Assembly: GCA_002399085.1 (NCBI GenBank)
Contig: DHCY01000006.1
Span: 1-64,000, forward strand
Source: Anaerolineaceae bacterium UBA4890
GTDB lineage: Bacteria; Chloroflexota; Anaerolineae; Anaerolineales; Anaerolineaceae
Direction of reading: 5' to 3'
Length of the DNA: 64,000 nucleotides
Shown here: positions 8,864 to 17,385 of the stretch, piece by piece
How positions within the stretch are numbered: position 1 is the stretch's first letter
Layout of the letters: each line of letters begins with the position of its first letter
Made by a program: the position numbers and the translations under genes
The notes under the pieces: model-generated
The model's input: only the letters and a program-made list of their open reading frames with translations
Databases searched by the model: none
What the model was told of the DNA's origin: nothing

Positions 8864-9856
8864 ATGAATAATTACCCCGTCAGCGGGAATACGCTCCACG
8901 ATCGTTACCTAATTAAGCACATGATCGGTCAGGGAGGGTTTGGCTCCATTTACCTGGCAGAAGATATGCGCCTGGAAGGTCGCCTGTGTGCGGTTAAACA
9001 GGTGCATTACGACTCTGCGCTTCCCGATGAGATGCTCAAAGAATCGCGAAACCAGTTCATGCGAGAGGCGACTGTTTTGGCGCGCCTGGACCATCCCAAC
9101 CTGCCCAAGGTGTCAGATTTTTTCTCGATTGACGAAAATGATTTTCTGGTAATGGATTACGTGCCGGGGGAAGACCTGCGTACCATGCTTGCCAAGGCGG
9201 AAAGCAGCGGCAAATTTCTGAAAGAAGAAGAGGTGTTGGACTGGGCAGTGCAAATTGGGGACGCGCTCAGCTACCTGCATCACCAGGACCCTCCCATCCT
9301 GCATCGTGATATCAAACCTTCCAACCTAAAGGTTACCCCGAGCGGTTTGGTGAAACTGGTTGACTTCGGATTGGTGAAACTACTGGCACCAGATGAGATC
9401 ACCATAACCATCATGCAGGGGCAGGGAACGGCACTCTACACGCCGCTGGAGCAATATGGAGGGGACAGCAATCATACGGATGCCCGCGCCGATATCTACG
9501 CGTTTGGCTGCACACTTTACCACCTGCTCACCAATACCCCTCCCATGAATGTGCGTGATCGCTTTCTCAAGCCCGAGAGCTTGATTCCCCCCCGTTCGAT
9601 CAACCCTGCCATAACCCCCCGTGTTGAAGACGCCATCCTCTGGGCAATGTCGTTGCACCCCAATGACCGCCCCAAAGATATGACCACTTTTGTGAAAGCG
9701 CTGACCGGTGAGACCACCGGTAACCTGCGGTGGATAGGCGGCAGCTATAGCCGCTCATTGCAGGCGCAGTTGGGGCAGACGGAAATCCAGCTTGGTATTT
9801 TGGCTGGCGGGTTGGTTTTTCTCAGTTTGTTGTTTACCTTGATCCATAATTTGTAA
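8864..9856 (+). CDS. Membrane-anchored Ser/Thr protein kinase (Hanks type)
   Basis: The 330-residue protein has a complete kinase domain (about 15-285): glycine loop GQGGFGS, catalytic Lys45 in CAVKQV, HRDIKPSN with Asp149, DFG Asp167, and an activation segment ending in GTALYTPLEQYGG. A C-terminal hydrophobic span (about 307-328, GILAGGLVFLSLLFTLI) anchors it with almost nothing outside, so there is no obvious extracellular sensor domain. It is encoded divergently from the FHA-winged-helix regulator, its most likely substrate or reader. The start follows a purine-rich GAAGAGGAAGAAG sequence. Confidence 0.92.
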   Translation: MNNYPVSGNTLHDRYLIKHMIGQGGFGSIYLAEDMRLEGRLCAVKQVHYDSALPDEMLKESRNQFMREATVLARLDHPNLPKVSDFFSIDENDFLVMDYVPGEDLRTMLAKAESSGKFLKEEEVLDWAVQIGDALSYLHHQDPPILHRDIKPSNLKVTPSGLVKLVDFGLVKLLAPDEITITIMQGQGTALYTPLEQYGGDSNHTDARADIYAFGCTLYHLLTNTPPMNVRDRFLKPESLIPPRSINPAITPRVEDAILWAMSLHPNDRPKDMTTFVKALTGETTGNLRWIGGSYSRSLQAQLGQTEIQLGILAGGLVFLSLLFTLIHNL

Positions 9857-9943
9857 TTCAGAGAATATTTATGCCCGGTCTGCCCACAACGATTACAGCG
9901 GCGGGGTACTTTGCGAGACCGGTATTATCAGAGATCGAAAAAT

Positions 9944-12730
9944 CTATTTCGGGGGGAAAGGATGATCGTTTTCGTTTATCATCCACCAGGCAAGCGCTAC
10001 TGCCCAACCAAATAGCATCCCAATCACGGTTACCTGGGCAACAAACCACGAAGAGCTTTCCTTAACCAAATCCATGATGGGGGTGATGCCAAGAGTGAGC
10101 AACAGGTACGCCGCCAAACCGCCAATTACCGTACACATTGCCGAGCGGAAGCCCCAGCGCACGCTGCCCCACCACTTATAGCCCGCTATCCATGCCAAAA
10201 AGCCGCCAGCCAGATTCAAAAGGATCACCAAAAGCCAGTCCGTCAGGCGGGGATAGCCAGTTAGGTTCATCGAAGGATCCGGTGTGGGCGTAGGCATCAG
10301 CGTAGGCGTGGGCGTAGGCATCAGCGTAGGCGTCGCCGTTGGGGTTGGCGTTTCTGTGGGCATGATTACCTGGGCTAAGCCGCCTTGCGTGTTCAGAATC
10401 AGCCTGCCTGAGGTCATTGCCGGCTCGCTGAGCGCGGAGACCTCGAAAATTCCTTCGCGCTCGATGCGATAATCGATGGTTGCCAGACCGTCCTGAGTGA
10501 CGGTTTCAGGCTGTGAGATGATCAGGTTTTCGGTGGAAAGACGGATGGTGAACTTTACCACTGTGCCATCGGGCACCTGGTTTCCGTTATGGTCAACGAT
10601 CGGTCCAGCCTGGATGCGCACGTTCTCTCCCATTACAAACAGCGGCACCGGGGTCTCGACCGTTGGCATTTCGGCTGTGGCAATGACTTCAGCCTGGGCA
10701 GGCGTGAGCAGTTTGATCTGGATAACCTGGTTGGGGTTGGGGGCGGTAATTGTGCCTAGTTGGTAATCGACAGCGCTGATGGAGACAGGCAGCGAACCGC
10801 TGGCGGTGGTCTCGCGCATCAGCACCCGCGCAGCGATATCCAATGCGCTTTGGGAGTTGTTGTAGAGAACGTAGTAAGCACTGATATTTGCCAGATCGGT
10901 CGAATCCAGATAATAAGGCACATCGTAACTGAAGACGATCACATTCTTGTCTCTCAGGAGGTCCAGTCTCTCGGATAGCAGACGTTTAAATGCGCGGGTT
11001 TCAGGCAGGGCAGGGTCTTCATTGAGCAGGTTAATGACCACCCACTGTGAGCGGCGCAAGTTGTCGACCCGGTTTGGGTCTGCCGGTTCGGTGCGTTGGT
11101 CGAGTATCTCGTGCAATTGTGTGAAGCTATATGAAAAAATGCGATCACCCATCAACTGATTGGTGCCATTGGGACCATAGTAGCGGGTGAGCGTGTTTTC
11201 AAAATCCATCGTATTGAAACCATATTGCTGAAGGCAGCTGTCACACTGTCTGCGCAGCCGTGTATCGGTGAATATGGTGATGTAATCGGATAGAGCAGGA
11301 GGCTGCGCAACCGACGCGTTCAGAAACTCAGGGGAGGGCGCCAGAAGCGTTACTGCCTCGCGGTTGACTTTCAACTCGAGCGTTCCAGCCTGCCCAAGCA
11401 GTGCGAGCCCCTCCTGGGGGGTTGTTACCGATTCGAGGTCGAATGCAGGGTAAAGCTGCATCTTCGCCTGTAAGATTCTCAAAACAGAGGCATCCACTCT
11501 CTGAGCGAAAACAGCGTCTTCCTGGTATTTTTGCCTGAAAAATTCAATCGTCCTGGCGATGGTCTCAGCCTGGTTCAGGTCGTTGGGACCCTTGAAGTTA
11601 TCGAGGAAGAGCATATCGTTGCCAGCCAAAAAAGCTGTTCGGGCAACAGTGAGCGGGTCGAACTCGTCTTCTCCGCTGCTGAACACCAGTTTGACTGCCG
11701 GGCTGCCCAGGCTGTCGCTGATCGTGAGCCCACCGTTCGCCCGCCAGGTTGCCAGGGGTTCAGGCGAAAGCAATTGCGTGAGCGCGTTTTGGTCAAAATT
11801 GACTGGCATGGTGGTCGCGCGGATATTGCCCTGCAAACCCTGAAAACGGATTGCCGAAATCATCAATCCATCCACCTGGCGCTGCGGGTTCGGATCACCA
11901 ACAACGCTCATGTAAGGCGCTAACTCAATTTGTTTGAGCTGCTCCAGTGTTTTCTGAACGGTAGAGACTTCCTCATTCGGCGGGCGGTCTACGCTGCCCA
12001 AACCGGGGAAGTGCTGGGCGATCACGCTCATGCGCCCCTGGCTGCCAAGGTGCACACCCTCAACATAAGCCATGCCCATCTCACCCACCCAATATGGATC
12101 GCCGCCAAAACTCTGCGTGCCCACATAGGCAGCCGCAACCAGGTCTTTGCTGTCAACCACATCAAGAGACGGACCCAGGAGGAGGTTTACGCCCAGGGCA
12201 GAGAGTTCCAGACCAACCAGGTTGCCAACTTCCTGTGCCAATTCTGTTGACCAGGTGGCACCGATTGACATGGGCGATGGGTATTGTGTGAGACCGCTGA
12301 GCAACTGGGGCGTGCGATTGTTTTCCTTCACTAGGTTCATGCCGATATAAAGCGGGATGTAAGTGTTGTCGGGATTGGCAGGAGCGCCAGTATCCAGTGG
12401 ATTGCTTTTCTGCCAGTTAATTTCTTGCAGGGTTTGAATAAGCTGCCAGGCATCGCTGCTGTTATCGACAAAATTGTTATGGTCTGCACTCAAAACCACA
12501 CCGCCAACGTGGTAATTGCTGATTAGATCAACTATTGAACTGGTTTCAAGGATTTCCGACCCGTCGAATGTGATTAAAAATAATTGACCGACTTTTTCTG
12601 AAGGGGTCATCCGGGCGAGAAGCGCTTCAGCCTGACTAACTTCCTGGGCGCTTCCAGCATTTATAGGCAGACCGGACAGACCGAGAATGATGAACAGACA
12701 TAGCAAGAGCCGCGATAACCTTGCATTCAT
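9944..12730 (-). CDS. Membrane-anchored glycoside hydrolase family 3-like protein
   Basis: The 928-residue protein has a signal peptide, a GH3 N-acetylglucosaminidase-like barrel (about 40-440), a second domain, an Ig-like region, a Thr/Pro linker of TPTPTLMP-type repeats, and two or three C-terminal membrane helices. The nucleophile segment ISDSLG (Asp339) is kept. The NagZ acid/base loop normally reads KHFPGHG followed by DSH; here it reads QHFPGLGSVDRPP, so the catalytic His/Asp pair appears lost. It may be a binding protein or have altered chemistry. I set the start at the ATG overlapping the glycerophosphodiesterase stop (ATGA), because the upstream extension only reads through that gene. 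Confidence 0.8.
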   Translation of the reverse strand: MNARLSRLLLCLFIILGLSGLPINAGSAQEVSQAEALLARMTPSEKVGQLFLITFDGSEILETSSIVDLISNYHVGGVVLSADHNNFVDNSSDAWQLIQTLQEINWQKSNPLDTGAPANPDNTYIPLYIGMNLVKENNRTPQLLSGLTQYPSPMSIGATWSTELAQEVGNLVGLELSALGVNLLLGPSLDVVDSKDLVAAAYVGTQSFGGDPYWVGEMGMAYVEGVHLGSQGRMSVIAQHFPGLGSVDRPPNEEVSTVQKTLEQLKQIELAPYMSVVGDPNPQRQVDGLMISAIRFQGLQGNIRATTMPVNFDQNALTQLLSPEPLATWRANGGLTISDSLGSPAVKLVFSSGEDEFDPLTVARTAFLAGNDMLFLDNFKGPNDLNQAETIARTIEFFRQKYQEDAVFAQRVDASVLRILQAKMQLYPAFDLESVTTPQEGLALLGQAGTLELKVNREAVTLLAPSPEFLNASVAQPPALSDYITIFTDTRLRRQCDSCLQQYGFNTMDFENTLTRYYGPNGTNQLMGDRIFSYSFTQLHEILDQRTEPADPNRVDNLRRSQWVVINLLNEDPALPETRAFKRLLSERLDLLRDKNVIVFSYDVPYYLDSTDLANISAYYVLYNNSQSALDIAARVLMRETTASGSLPVSISAVDYQLGTITAPNPNQVIQIKLLTPAQAEVIATAEMPTVETPVPLFVMGENVRIQAGPIVDHNGNQVPDGTVVKFTIRLSTENLIISQPETVTQDGLATIDYRIEREGIFEVSALSEPAMTSGRLILNTQGGLAQVIMPTETPTPTATPTLMPTPTPTLMPTPTPDPSMNLTGYPRLTDWLLVILLNLAGGFLAWIAGYKWWGSVRWGFRSAMCTVIGGLAAYLLLTLGITPIMDLVKESSSWFVAQVTVIGMLFGWAVALAWWMINENDHPFPPK
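10284..10350. repeat. In-frame tandem repeat coding for Thr/Pro linker
   Basis: Short repeats of GGCGTAGGCATCAGCGTA type encode alternating TPT and TLMP units in the linker of the GH3-like protein. They keep the reading frame and probably form an extended wall-spanning stalk. Confidence 0.8.
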
Positions 12731-13464
12731 GTCGATTCGAGTACCTTCCGGGCATGAGCGGGATCGTTGCAAATGACGCTATCCACGCCAAGTTCCTTCA
12801 TCCTGAGCAGATCGGCAGGCTTGTCAACCGTCCAGACATTGACTTTCTTGTTTTCGGCGTGCAAGCGGCGGACCAGCCTTGGGGTGACATCTTTGAAAAA
12901 CGGATGCAAGGCATTGTAGTGATAATGTTTGCCCAGCCAGCCGCGAAATGGAGCACCGAGCAGGTGGGGACGGGTGAGCAAGCCACGTTCAACCGAGGGT
13001 TCAAGCCGCTCAGCTTTGAGTAAATTGCGAGCGACAAAAGAGGATAGGATGATGGCATCTTGCAACCCGGTTCTACGAATCAGATCGATAACCGTTTCCG
13101 TCAGTTGGTCACCAGGAGTGGCATCGTTTTTCAACTCAACATTGATCAGAATCTGCCCGCCCAACTCTTCAAAGACTTGCTCCAACAATGGCAGAGGTTC
13201 GCCATTAAAGCGCGCATCAAACTTGATGCCGGCATCCAACGTTTTGAGTTGCTCCCAGGTCATTTGTCTGACCTTGCCTTGCCCATTGGTTGTGCGATCG
13301 ACTGCGTGATCATGGATCACCACCATTTTACCGTCTGCAGAAAGCATCACATCAAGCTCTATACCGTCTGCGCCGAGTTCATGGGCAAGTCGGAATGCAG
13401 CCATAGTGTTTTCTGGTGCCAGGGCTGAAGCACCTCGATGTGCGAATATGAGCGGCGTTTTCAT
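12727..13464 (-). CDS. Glycerophosphodiester phosphodiesterase
   Basis: The 245-residue cytosolic GDPD barrel hydrolyses glycerophosphodiesters to glycerol-3-phosphate and an alcohol. The metal and catalytic motifs are intact: FAHRGASALAPENT, DGIELDVMLSADGKMVVIHD and the HD pair. Later blocks LINVELKN and VNVWTVDKPADLLRMKELGVD are typical. It has an AGGAGA ribosome-binding site and a TATAAT upstream. Its stop overlaps the GH3-like gene by four bases, making a two-gene minus-strand operon for envelope or phospholipid turnover. Confidence 0.93.
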   Translation of the reverse strand: MKTPLIFAHRGASALAPENTMAAFRLAHELGADGIELDVMLSADGKMVVIHDHAVDRTTNGQGKVRQMTWEQLKTLDAGIKFDARFNGEPLPLLEQVFEELGGQILINVELKNDATPGDQLTETVIDLIRRTGLQDAIILSSFVARNLLKAERLEPSVERGLLTRPHLLGAPFRGWLGKHYHYNALHPFFKDVTPRLVRRLHAENKKVNVWTVDKPADLLRMKELGVDSVICNDPAHARKVLEST

Positions 13465-13515
13465 AAGACTTCTCCTGTCTGAGGTCTAATTATAGCATCC
13501 TGTAATAAGGAATTT

Positions 13516-13605
13516 GGTCATTCTAAGCGAAGCGACATGACGGTTACTACGTAAGCGTTTTCGCTCAATGAGTGTTAAGATTCTTCCTTACGCTGAGGAT
13601 GCCAG
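13516..13605. repeat. Degenerate copy of the dispersed palindromic repeat
   Basis: GTCATTCTAAGCGAAGCGAC on the left and a GCTGAGGATG-type end on the right resemble the ends of the palindromic elements at 38.7-39.1 kb. The copy is imperfect, so this is a tentative assignment. Confidence 0.4.
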
Positions 13606-13649
13606 CATAACAACCATGCTATAATTTCTTCGTACAAAAGGAGATTTGT

Positions 13650-14990
13650 ATGAGCACACTTACCCATGTTATCAAACGCGACGGAAGCATCGTCCCCTTT
13701 ACGCCACAACGAATTACCAATGCAATTTATCGTGCGGCGGTTGCCGTGGATGGGCGCGACAGGCAGAGAGCCGAAAACCTGTCCGCCCAGGTTGTTGCAG
13801 CCCTGGAAGAAACCGTCCCGGAAGGTGAATATCCCACTATTGAGACAATCCAAGATATGGTCGAAAAGGTGCTGATTGAGAATGGGCATGCCCGGGTTGC
13901 CAAAGCTTATATCCTTTATCGCGATGAACGCGCGCGTCAACGGGCAAAACGAAGTGACGACGACAAAACCCCCTCCGGGAATATCCCCTGGGCAAAACTA
14001 TGGCTGGTTTTGGACTGGTCGGCGTCTCACGAGGTGCACACCTCTCAAAAGCTTAATCAGCAGATCAGAGAAGGAAAACTGGATGAAATTGTGACTGCTG
14101 CTGAGGCTGCCTACAGCGAAGACGTTGAAAACGCTGCCAACCTGATCCTTAACCGCCGGGACGAGGTGCGCGTAGTCTTTATCGCCGGTCCATCTTCCAG
14201 CGGCAAAACCACCACCACGATCAAGATCGGTGAGCGCCTGGCAAGGCAGGGTTTCAAGTTGATCACCCTTAACATTGACCATTACTTTTTCGACCTGGAA
14301 ATGCACCCCAAAGACGAATTCGGGGATTATGACTTTGAGACTCCCCAGGCACTGAATATGAGCCTGATCAACCAGAATCTGACCGACCTGTTTGCCGGCA
14401 AAGAAGTGCGCATTCCCTTTTATGACTTCAAAACCGGTCGGAGCGTGCCCGAGCACACCCCCATGCGTCTGAACAAAAACGAAATTGTTCTGATCGATAG
14501 CCTGCATGGGCTCTACCCGGAAATGACGGAAGATATTCCGGAGGAGTGGAAGTTTAAACTCTACATCGAACCACTTTTGCAGTTAAAACTGAATAACAGG
14601 CGTTACGCCCGCTGGACCGATATCCGCCTGATGAGGCGCATGCTGCGGGACGCCTCACACCGCGCCTATGACCCCACACAGACCCTTTTGCACTGGCATT
14701 ATGTACGCTCGAGTGAGCTGCGCCATATAATCCCCTATGCCAACACAGTTGACACGGTGGTCAACAGTGCCATGCCCTACGAGCTGCCCATTTACAAGGC
14801 AAAACTGGGAGCAAACTTTGCCCGCTGGGCAGAGGAGTATCAGGATGACCCACTGCGCAAGGACGCCTGGGAGCGGGCTGACCGGGTTAACCGCATGTTC
14901 CAGGAAATTGACTTGGTTGAGGACGACAGTTTTGTGCCTGAAGATTCCGTGATCCGGGAGTTTATCGGTGGTGGCGTTTACAAGTATTAG
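13650..14990 (+). CDS. ATP-cone domain fused to uridine kinase-like P-loop kinase
   Basis: The 446-residue protein begins with an ATP-cone (about residues 3-95: VIKRDGSIVPFTPQRI, KAYILYRDERARQR), the nucleotide-sensing domain of ribonucleotide reductases and NrdR. A phosphoribulokinase/uridine kinase domain follows, with P-loop GPSSSGKTTTT near residue 180, LNIDHYFFD, FYDFKTGRS and IVLIDSLHGLYP. A nucleoside kinase under allosteric ATP/dATP control is a reasonable inference; the substrate is not known. It has a TATAAT near 13620, an AAAGGAG site and its own terminator, so it is probably monocistronic. Confidence 0.85.
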   Translation: MSTLTHVIKRDGSIVPFTPQRITNAIYRAAVAVDGRDRQRAENLSAQVVAALEETVPEGEYPTIETIQDMVEKVLIENGHARVAKAYILYRDERARQRAKRSDDDKTPSGNIPWAKLWLVLDWSASHEVHTSQKLNQQIREGKLDEIVTAAEAAYSEDVENAANLILNRRDEVRVVFIAGPSSSGKTTTTIKIGERLARQGFKLITLNIDHYFFDLEMHPKDEFGDYDFETPQALNMSLINQNLTDLFAGKEVRIPFYDFKTGRSVPEHTPMRLNKNEIVLIDSLHGLYPEMTEDIPEEWKFKLYIEPLLQLKLNNRRYARWTDIRLMRRMLRDASHRAYDPTQTLLHWHYVRSSELRHIIPYANTVDTVVNSAMPYELPIYKAKLGANFARWAEEYQDDPLRKDAWERADRVNRMFQEIDLVEDDSFVPEDSVIREFIGGGVYKY

Positions 14991-15009
14991 CCACTGACCT
15001 GAAGATAGC

Positions 15010-15035
15010 AAAAAGGACGCCGGCGCGTCTTTTTG
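15010..15035 (+). terminator. Rho-independent terminator after the ATP-cone kinase
   Basis: Stem AAAAAGGACGC / GCGTCTTTTT with one G-U pair lies about 20 bases after the stop and ends in a T-run. Confidence 0.7.
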
Positions 15036-15052
15036 TTGAAAATGATTAAGAT

Positions 15053-15541
15053 TTAATAGCAGGGCAGGGAGAATTCTTCAACCCCGGGAGGGATCGTGTT
15101 GACTGAATAATACCAACCACAGGCATCGTAACAAGTCATTCCCACATAACATCCGCCTGATGCATCTTTGCGATATTCGGTTTCACAAGTTAAATTCTTG
15201 CCTTCATCAGCACAACCAGTCGTTCTCCAACTGATATTTGCTGAGGTGAAATGGGCTCGCGGCCAGAGCAACCCGCCAGTCATAATTGTTGGACCATCCG
15301 TCGGCACATAGGTGGCAGTGGCGGTAGGGATCAGGACTTTCGGAGGTCGGTTGGTAGGGGTGCTGGTTGGTGTTGCCGTGGCTGTGGCTGTTGCTGTGGG
15401 AAGCTCGGTGGCTGTTGGCAGAGGTGTGTTCGTATTAACGAGAACGACCGGTTCCGGATTGGTGGGCTGGACCGGTGTAGAGGGAGAGCAGGCACTCAAA
15501 ATGATTACAGTGAAGATAAATACAATCAGGCACTTCTTCAT
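15053..15541 (-). CDS. Small secreted lipoprotein with Thr-rich linker, unknown function
   Basis: The 162-residue product starts MKKCLIVF, has lipobox LSAC, then a long Thr/Ala/Pro linker (TATATATATPTSTPTN) and a C-terminal domain of about 75 residues with seven Cys residues (TGCADEGKNLTCETEY, GGCYVGMTCYDACGW, LPCY). The Cys are probably disulfide-bonded outside the cell. No family is recognised. I chose the ATG at 15541 because an AAGGA site precedes it and the signal peptide starts there; the upstream start at 15568 adds only charged residues. Confidence 0.75.
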   Translation of the reverse strand: MKKCLIVFIFTVIILSACSPSTPVQPTNPEPVVLVNTNTPLPTATELPTATATATATPTSTPTNRPPKVLIPTATATYVPTDGPTIMTGGLLWPRAHFTSANISWRTTGCADEGKNLTCETEYRKDASGGCYVGMTCYDACGWYYSVNTIPPGVEEFSLPCY

Positions 15542-15628
15542 AAAGGATTCCTTCTTTTCAATAACCATATAATTCTACCCTATGTGGCTGAGCTGGACAG
15601 GAACACCACTTGGTTGTCGAAATACCTG

Positions 15629-15640
15629 TATAATGCTTCT
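15629..15640 (+). promoter_or_regulatory. -10 element directly abutting a start codon (leaderless candidate)
   Basis: TATAAT at 15629-15634 is followed by six bases and the ATG at 15641. No ribosome-binding site fits between them. Transcription would start at or beside the A of the ATG. Confidence 0.6.
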
Positions 15641-16612
15641 ATGTTCCGCAATCAAAAAAGCTCCAACCGCCCGGCAGGAAATTTCATTCTGGGTATCAAT
15701 ATTGACAGTGACCGGGTGTTGCTGGTTTATGGCAGCCCAACCGGGACGATCAGTGAGAGACTTTCATTTCCTTCGCCGCGCCAGGAGAACTTCCAAACCC
15801 TTTTGTCTGAGATCAGCAGCCACGCTGATCGCCTCCTGATGATCACCCAGGCACAACGGCTGCCCCTGCCAGATGTAATCTCAGTTTCGGTCAGCGGTAA
15901 TTATGACACTCAGACCAACATTCTCACCTCTGCCGCCGATTTCCCTCAATGGAAGTCGGAACCCTTGCGTTCACAGCTGGGCTTGCGCTTCAACCTGCCA
16001 GTCTATGTTGAAAGCAAAGCCGATGCGGGGCTCTTGGCGGAGCTTTTGTTCGGCTCTGTCTCAGACCAGGAACAAACTGTCTATGTCAGTTTCCAACCCC
16101 GCATAAGAGTTGCAATTTTTGGGAATGGAAAACTTTATTCCACTTCTGGTGGACTTTCCGGGGCGATCGGAAACGTAAGATTGCGCGATTTCGCCGACGA
16201 TGATCAGATAGTCCACCTGAACGATGTTGCCAGTTCTGCCGGGCTGCTAAAGCTCGCCCGTTTGCGGCACCCCAATCATTGGGAAGATGAGGCAGTGCCG
16301 GATGACATTGTCAACTGTGTGCTCTCTGCAGATCCTTATGGCATCGAGGTTGTCGAAGAAGCAGCCAGAATATTTGGTCGGGAGCTGCAAACCTTAATCC
16401 ATGTACTGAGACCGACGAATTTTGTCGTAGGCTATCCCTTGAACCTGCTGGGTGAGCACTGGATGCAGCCGATGAGCGAGGCAATCTCAAATACCACCGG
16501 GCTGGGAAGCGGGCAATTACCGCGCATCGTAGCATCGGCTCTGGGCACGCGGCAACCTGAACTGGAAGCAATTGCCCCGGCAATTATGGCAGTCCGCTCC
16601 CAAACCCAATAG
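15641..16612 (+). CDS. ROK-family-like protein lacking the zinc motif
   Basis: The 323-residue protein resembles ROK-fold sugar kinases or regulators: GINIDSDRVLLVYGS, ISVSVSGNYD, YVESKADAGLLAELLFGS, and SGGLSGAIGN followed by a helical C-terminal half. The ROK zinc motif with its CxCGxxGC cysteines is absent, and the usual END-type catalytic segment reads ESKAD. There is no DNA-binding domain at the N-terminus. It may be a non-catalytic sugar-sensing protein, or a strongly diverged kinase. An in-frame extension to 15251 exists, but it overlaps the promoter and the divergent lipoprotein gene, so it is rejected. Confidence 0.65.
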   Translation: MFRNQKSSNRPAGNFILGINIDSDRVLLVYGSPTGTISERLSFPSPRQENFQTLLSEISSHADRLLMITQAQRLPLPDVISVSVSGNYDTQTNILTSAADFPQWKSEPLRSQLGLRFNLPVYVESKADAGLLAELLFGSVSDQEQTVYVSFQPRIRVAIFGNGKLYSTSGGLSGAIGNVRLRDFADDDQIVHLNDVASSAGLLKLARLRHPNHWEDEAVPDDIVNCVLSADPYGIEVVEEAARIFGRELQTLIHVLRPTNFVVGYPLNLLGEHWMQPMSEAISNTTGLGSGQLPRIVASALGTRQPELEAIAPAIMAVRSQTQ

Positions 16613-16718
16613 CACGCTTTTACCTAGACACCTTTAATAAATTGCCTACATTTCTTTTATGTCTTTTTTACATTGCCCGCCTAAAGTAGAAGTACATACA
16701 AAGGAAATGGAGGAAACT

Positions 16719-17162
16719 ATGGCATATATGATCAGACGATCTCCTTACTGGAGAAACCAATTTCTTGAAAGAGCGATGAATCGCTATTTGGATATGGAGT
16801 CCGAACAACTTCCCTCAGGCTTCCCGCTTGATGTACTCGAAACCGATACAGAATATACTGTGAAGGCGGATGTGGCTGGTTTTGACCCCGAAAAGATCGA
16901 AATCACTTACGACGACAATACCCTTTCAATCAAGGGTCTAGTTGAGGACGATACCGAGAAGTCCGAAGAGGGCAAGTATCACGTTCGTGAACGCAGGTTC
17001 GGTTCCTTTTACCGCAGTATTAGCATGCCCGGTGTGATCGATGCAGATCAAATCACTGCAGACAGTGACAACGGCATCCTGGTAGTGCATTTGCCCAAGA
17101 AACCAGAGACCCAACCGAAGAAAATCAACGTTGTCTCAAAGAAAATCGTAGATAGCGAATAG
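16719..17162 (+). CDS. Small heat shock protein Hsp20
   Basis: The 147-residue protein has an alpha-crystallin domain (about 35-135): PLDVLETDTEYTVKADVAGF, IEITYDDNTLSIKG, RRFGSFYRSISMP and the ADSDNGILVVHLPK end. It is an ATP-independent holdase that forms oligomers and protects unfolding proteins. I chose the ATG at 16719 because a GGAGG site lies six bases upstream; an ATG at 16659 would add 20 atypical residues. No CIRCE element was seen upstream. Confidence 0.93.
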   Translation: MAYMIRRSPYWRNQFLERAMNRYLDMESEQLPSGFPLDVLETDTEYTVKADVAGFDPEKIEITYDDNTLSIKGLVEDDTEKSEEGKYHVRERRFGSFYRSISMPGVIDADQITADSDNGILVVHLPKKPETQPKKINVVSKKIVDSE

Positions 17163-17176
17163 CAGAAACTAACAAT

Positions 17177-17207
17177 AAAACCCCCCGCTGAAAAAGTGGG
17201 GTGTTTT
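17177..17207 (+). terminator. Rho-independent terminator of hsp20
   Basis: AAAACCCCCCGCT and AGTGGGGTGTTTT pair with one mismatch and one G-U pair around an AAAA loop, 15 bases after the stop. Confidence 0.65.
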
Positions 17208-17350
17208 GGTTTAAGTCAAGCAACGATGCTGCTGGGTTCAAACCCATGCCTTAAGAGAGGAACGGTCAGTGTCAGTACAGGGTTTAACTCAATCAACGGG
17301 GTTTATCATCTACCCAGCCGTAAGAAAGGGACCATTACGTTTTATTTCTA

Positions 17351-17356
17351 CTATAA
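17351..17356 (+). promoter_or_regulatory. -10 element of the ppk2 transcript
   Basis: TATAAT about 30 bases before the ppk2 ATG, followed by a leader containing an AAAGGAG ribosome-binding site. Confidence 0.55.
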
Positions 17357-17385
17357 TTAGAAAACCAGATTGAAAGGAGCGCACG

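Noticed and set aside
15251..15640. Upstream extension of the ROK-like frame
   Set aside because: It covers the antisense of the lipoprotein linker and the TATAAT promoter. The product is Gly/Cys/Arg-rich, without family likeness.
16659..16718. Upstream start for Hsp20
   Set aside because: It lacks a ribosome-binding site and adds residues not seen in the family. The ATG at 16719 has GGAGG at the right spacing.
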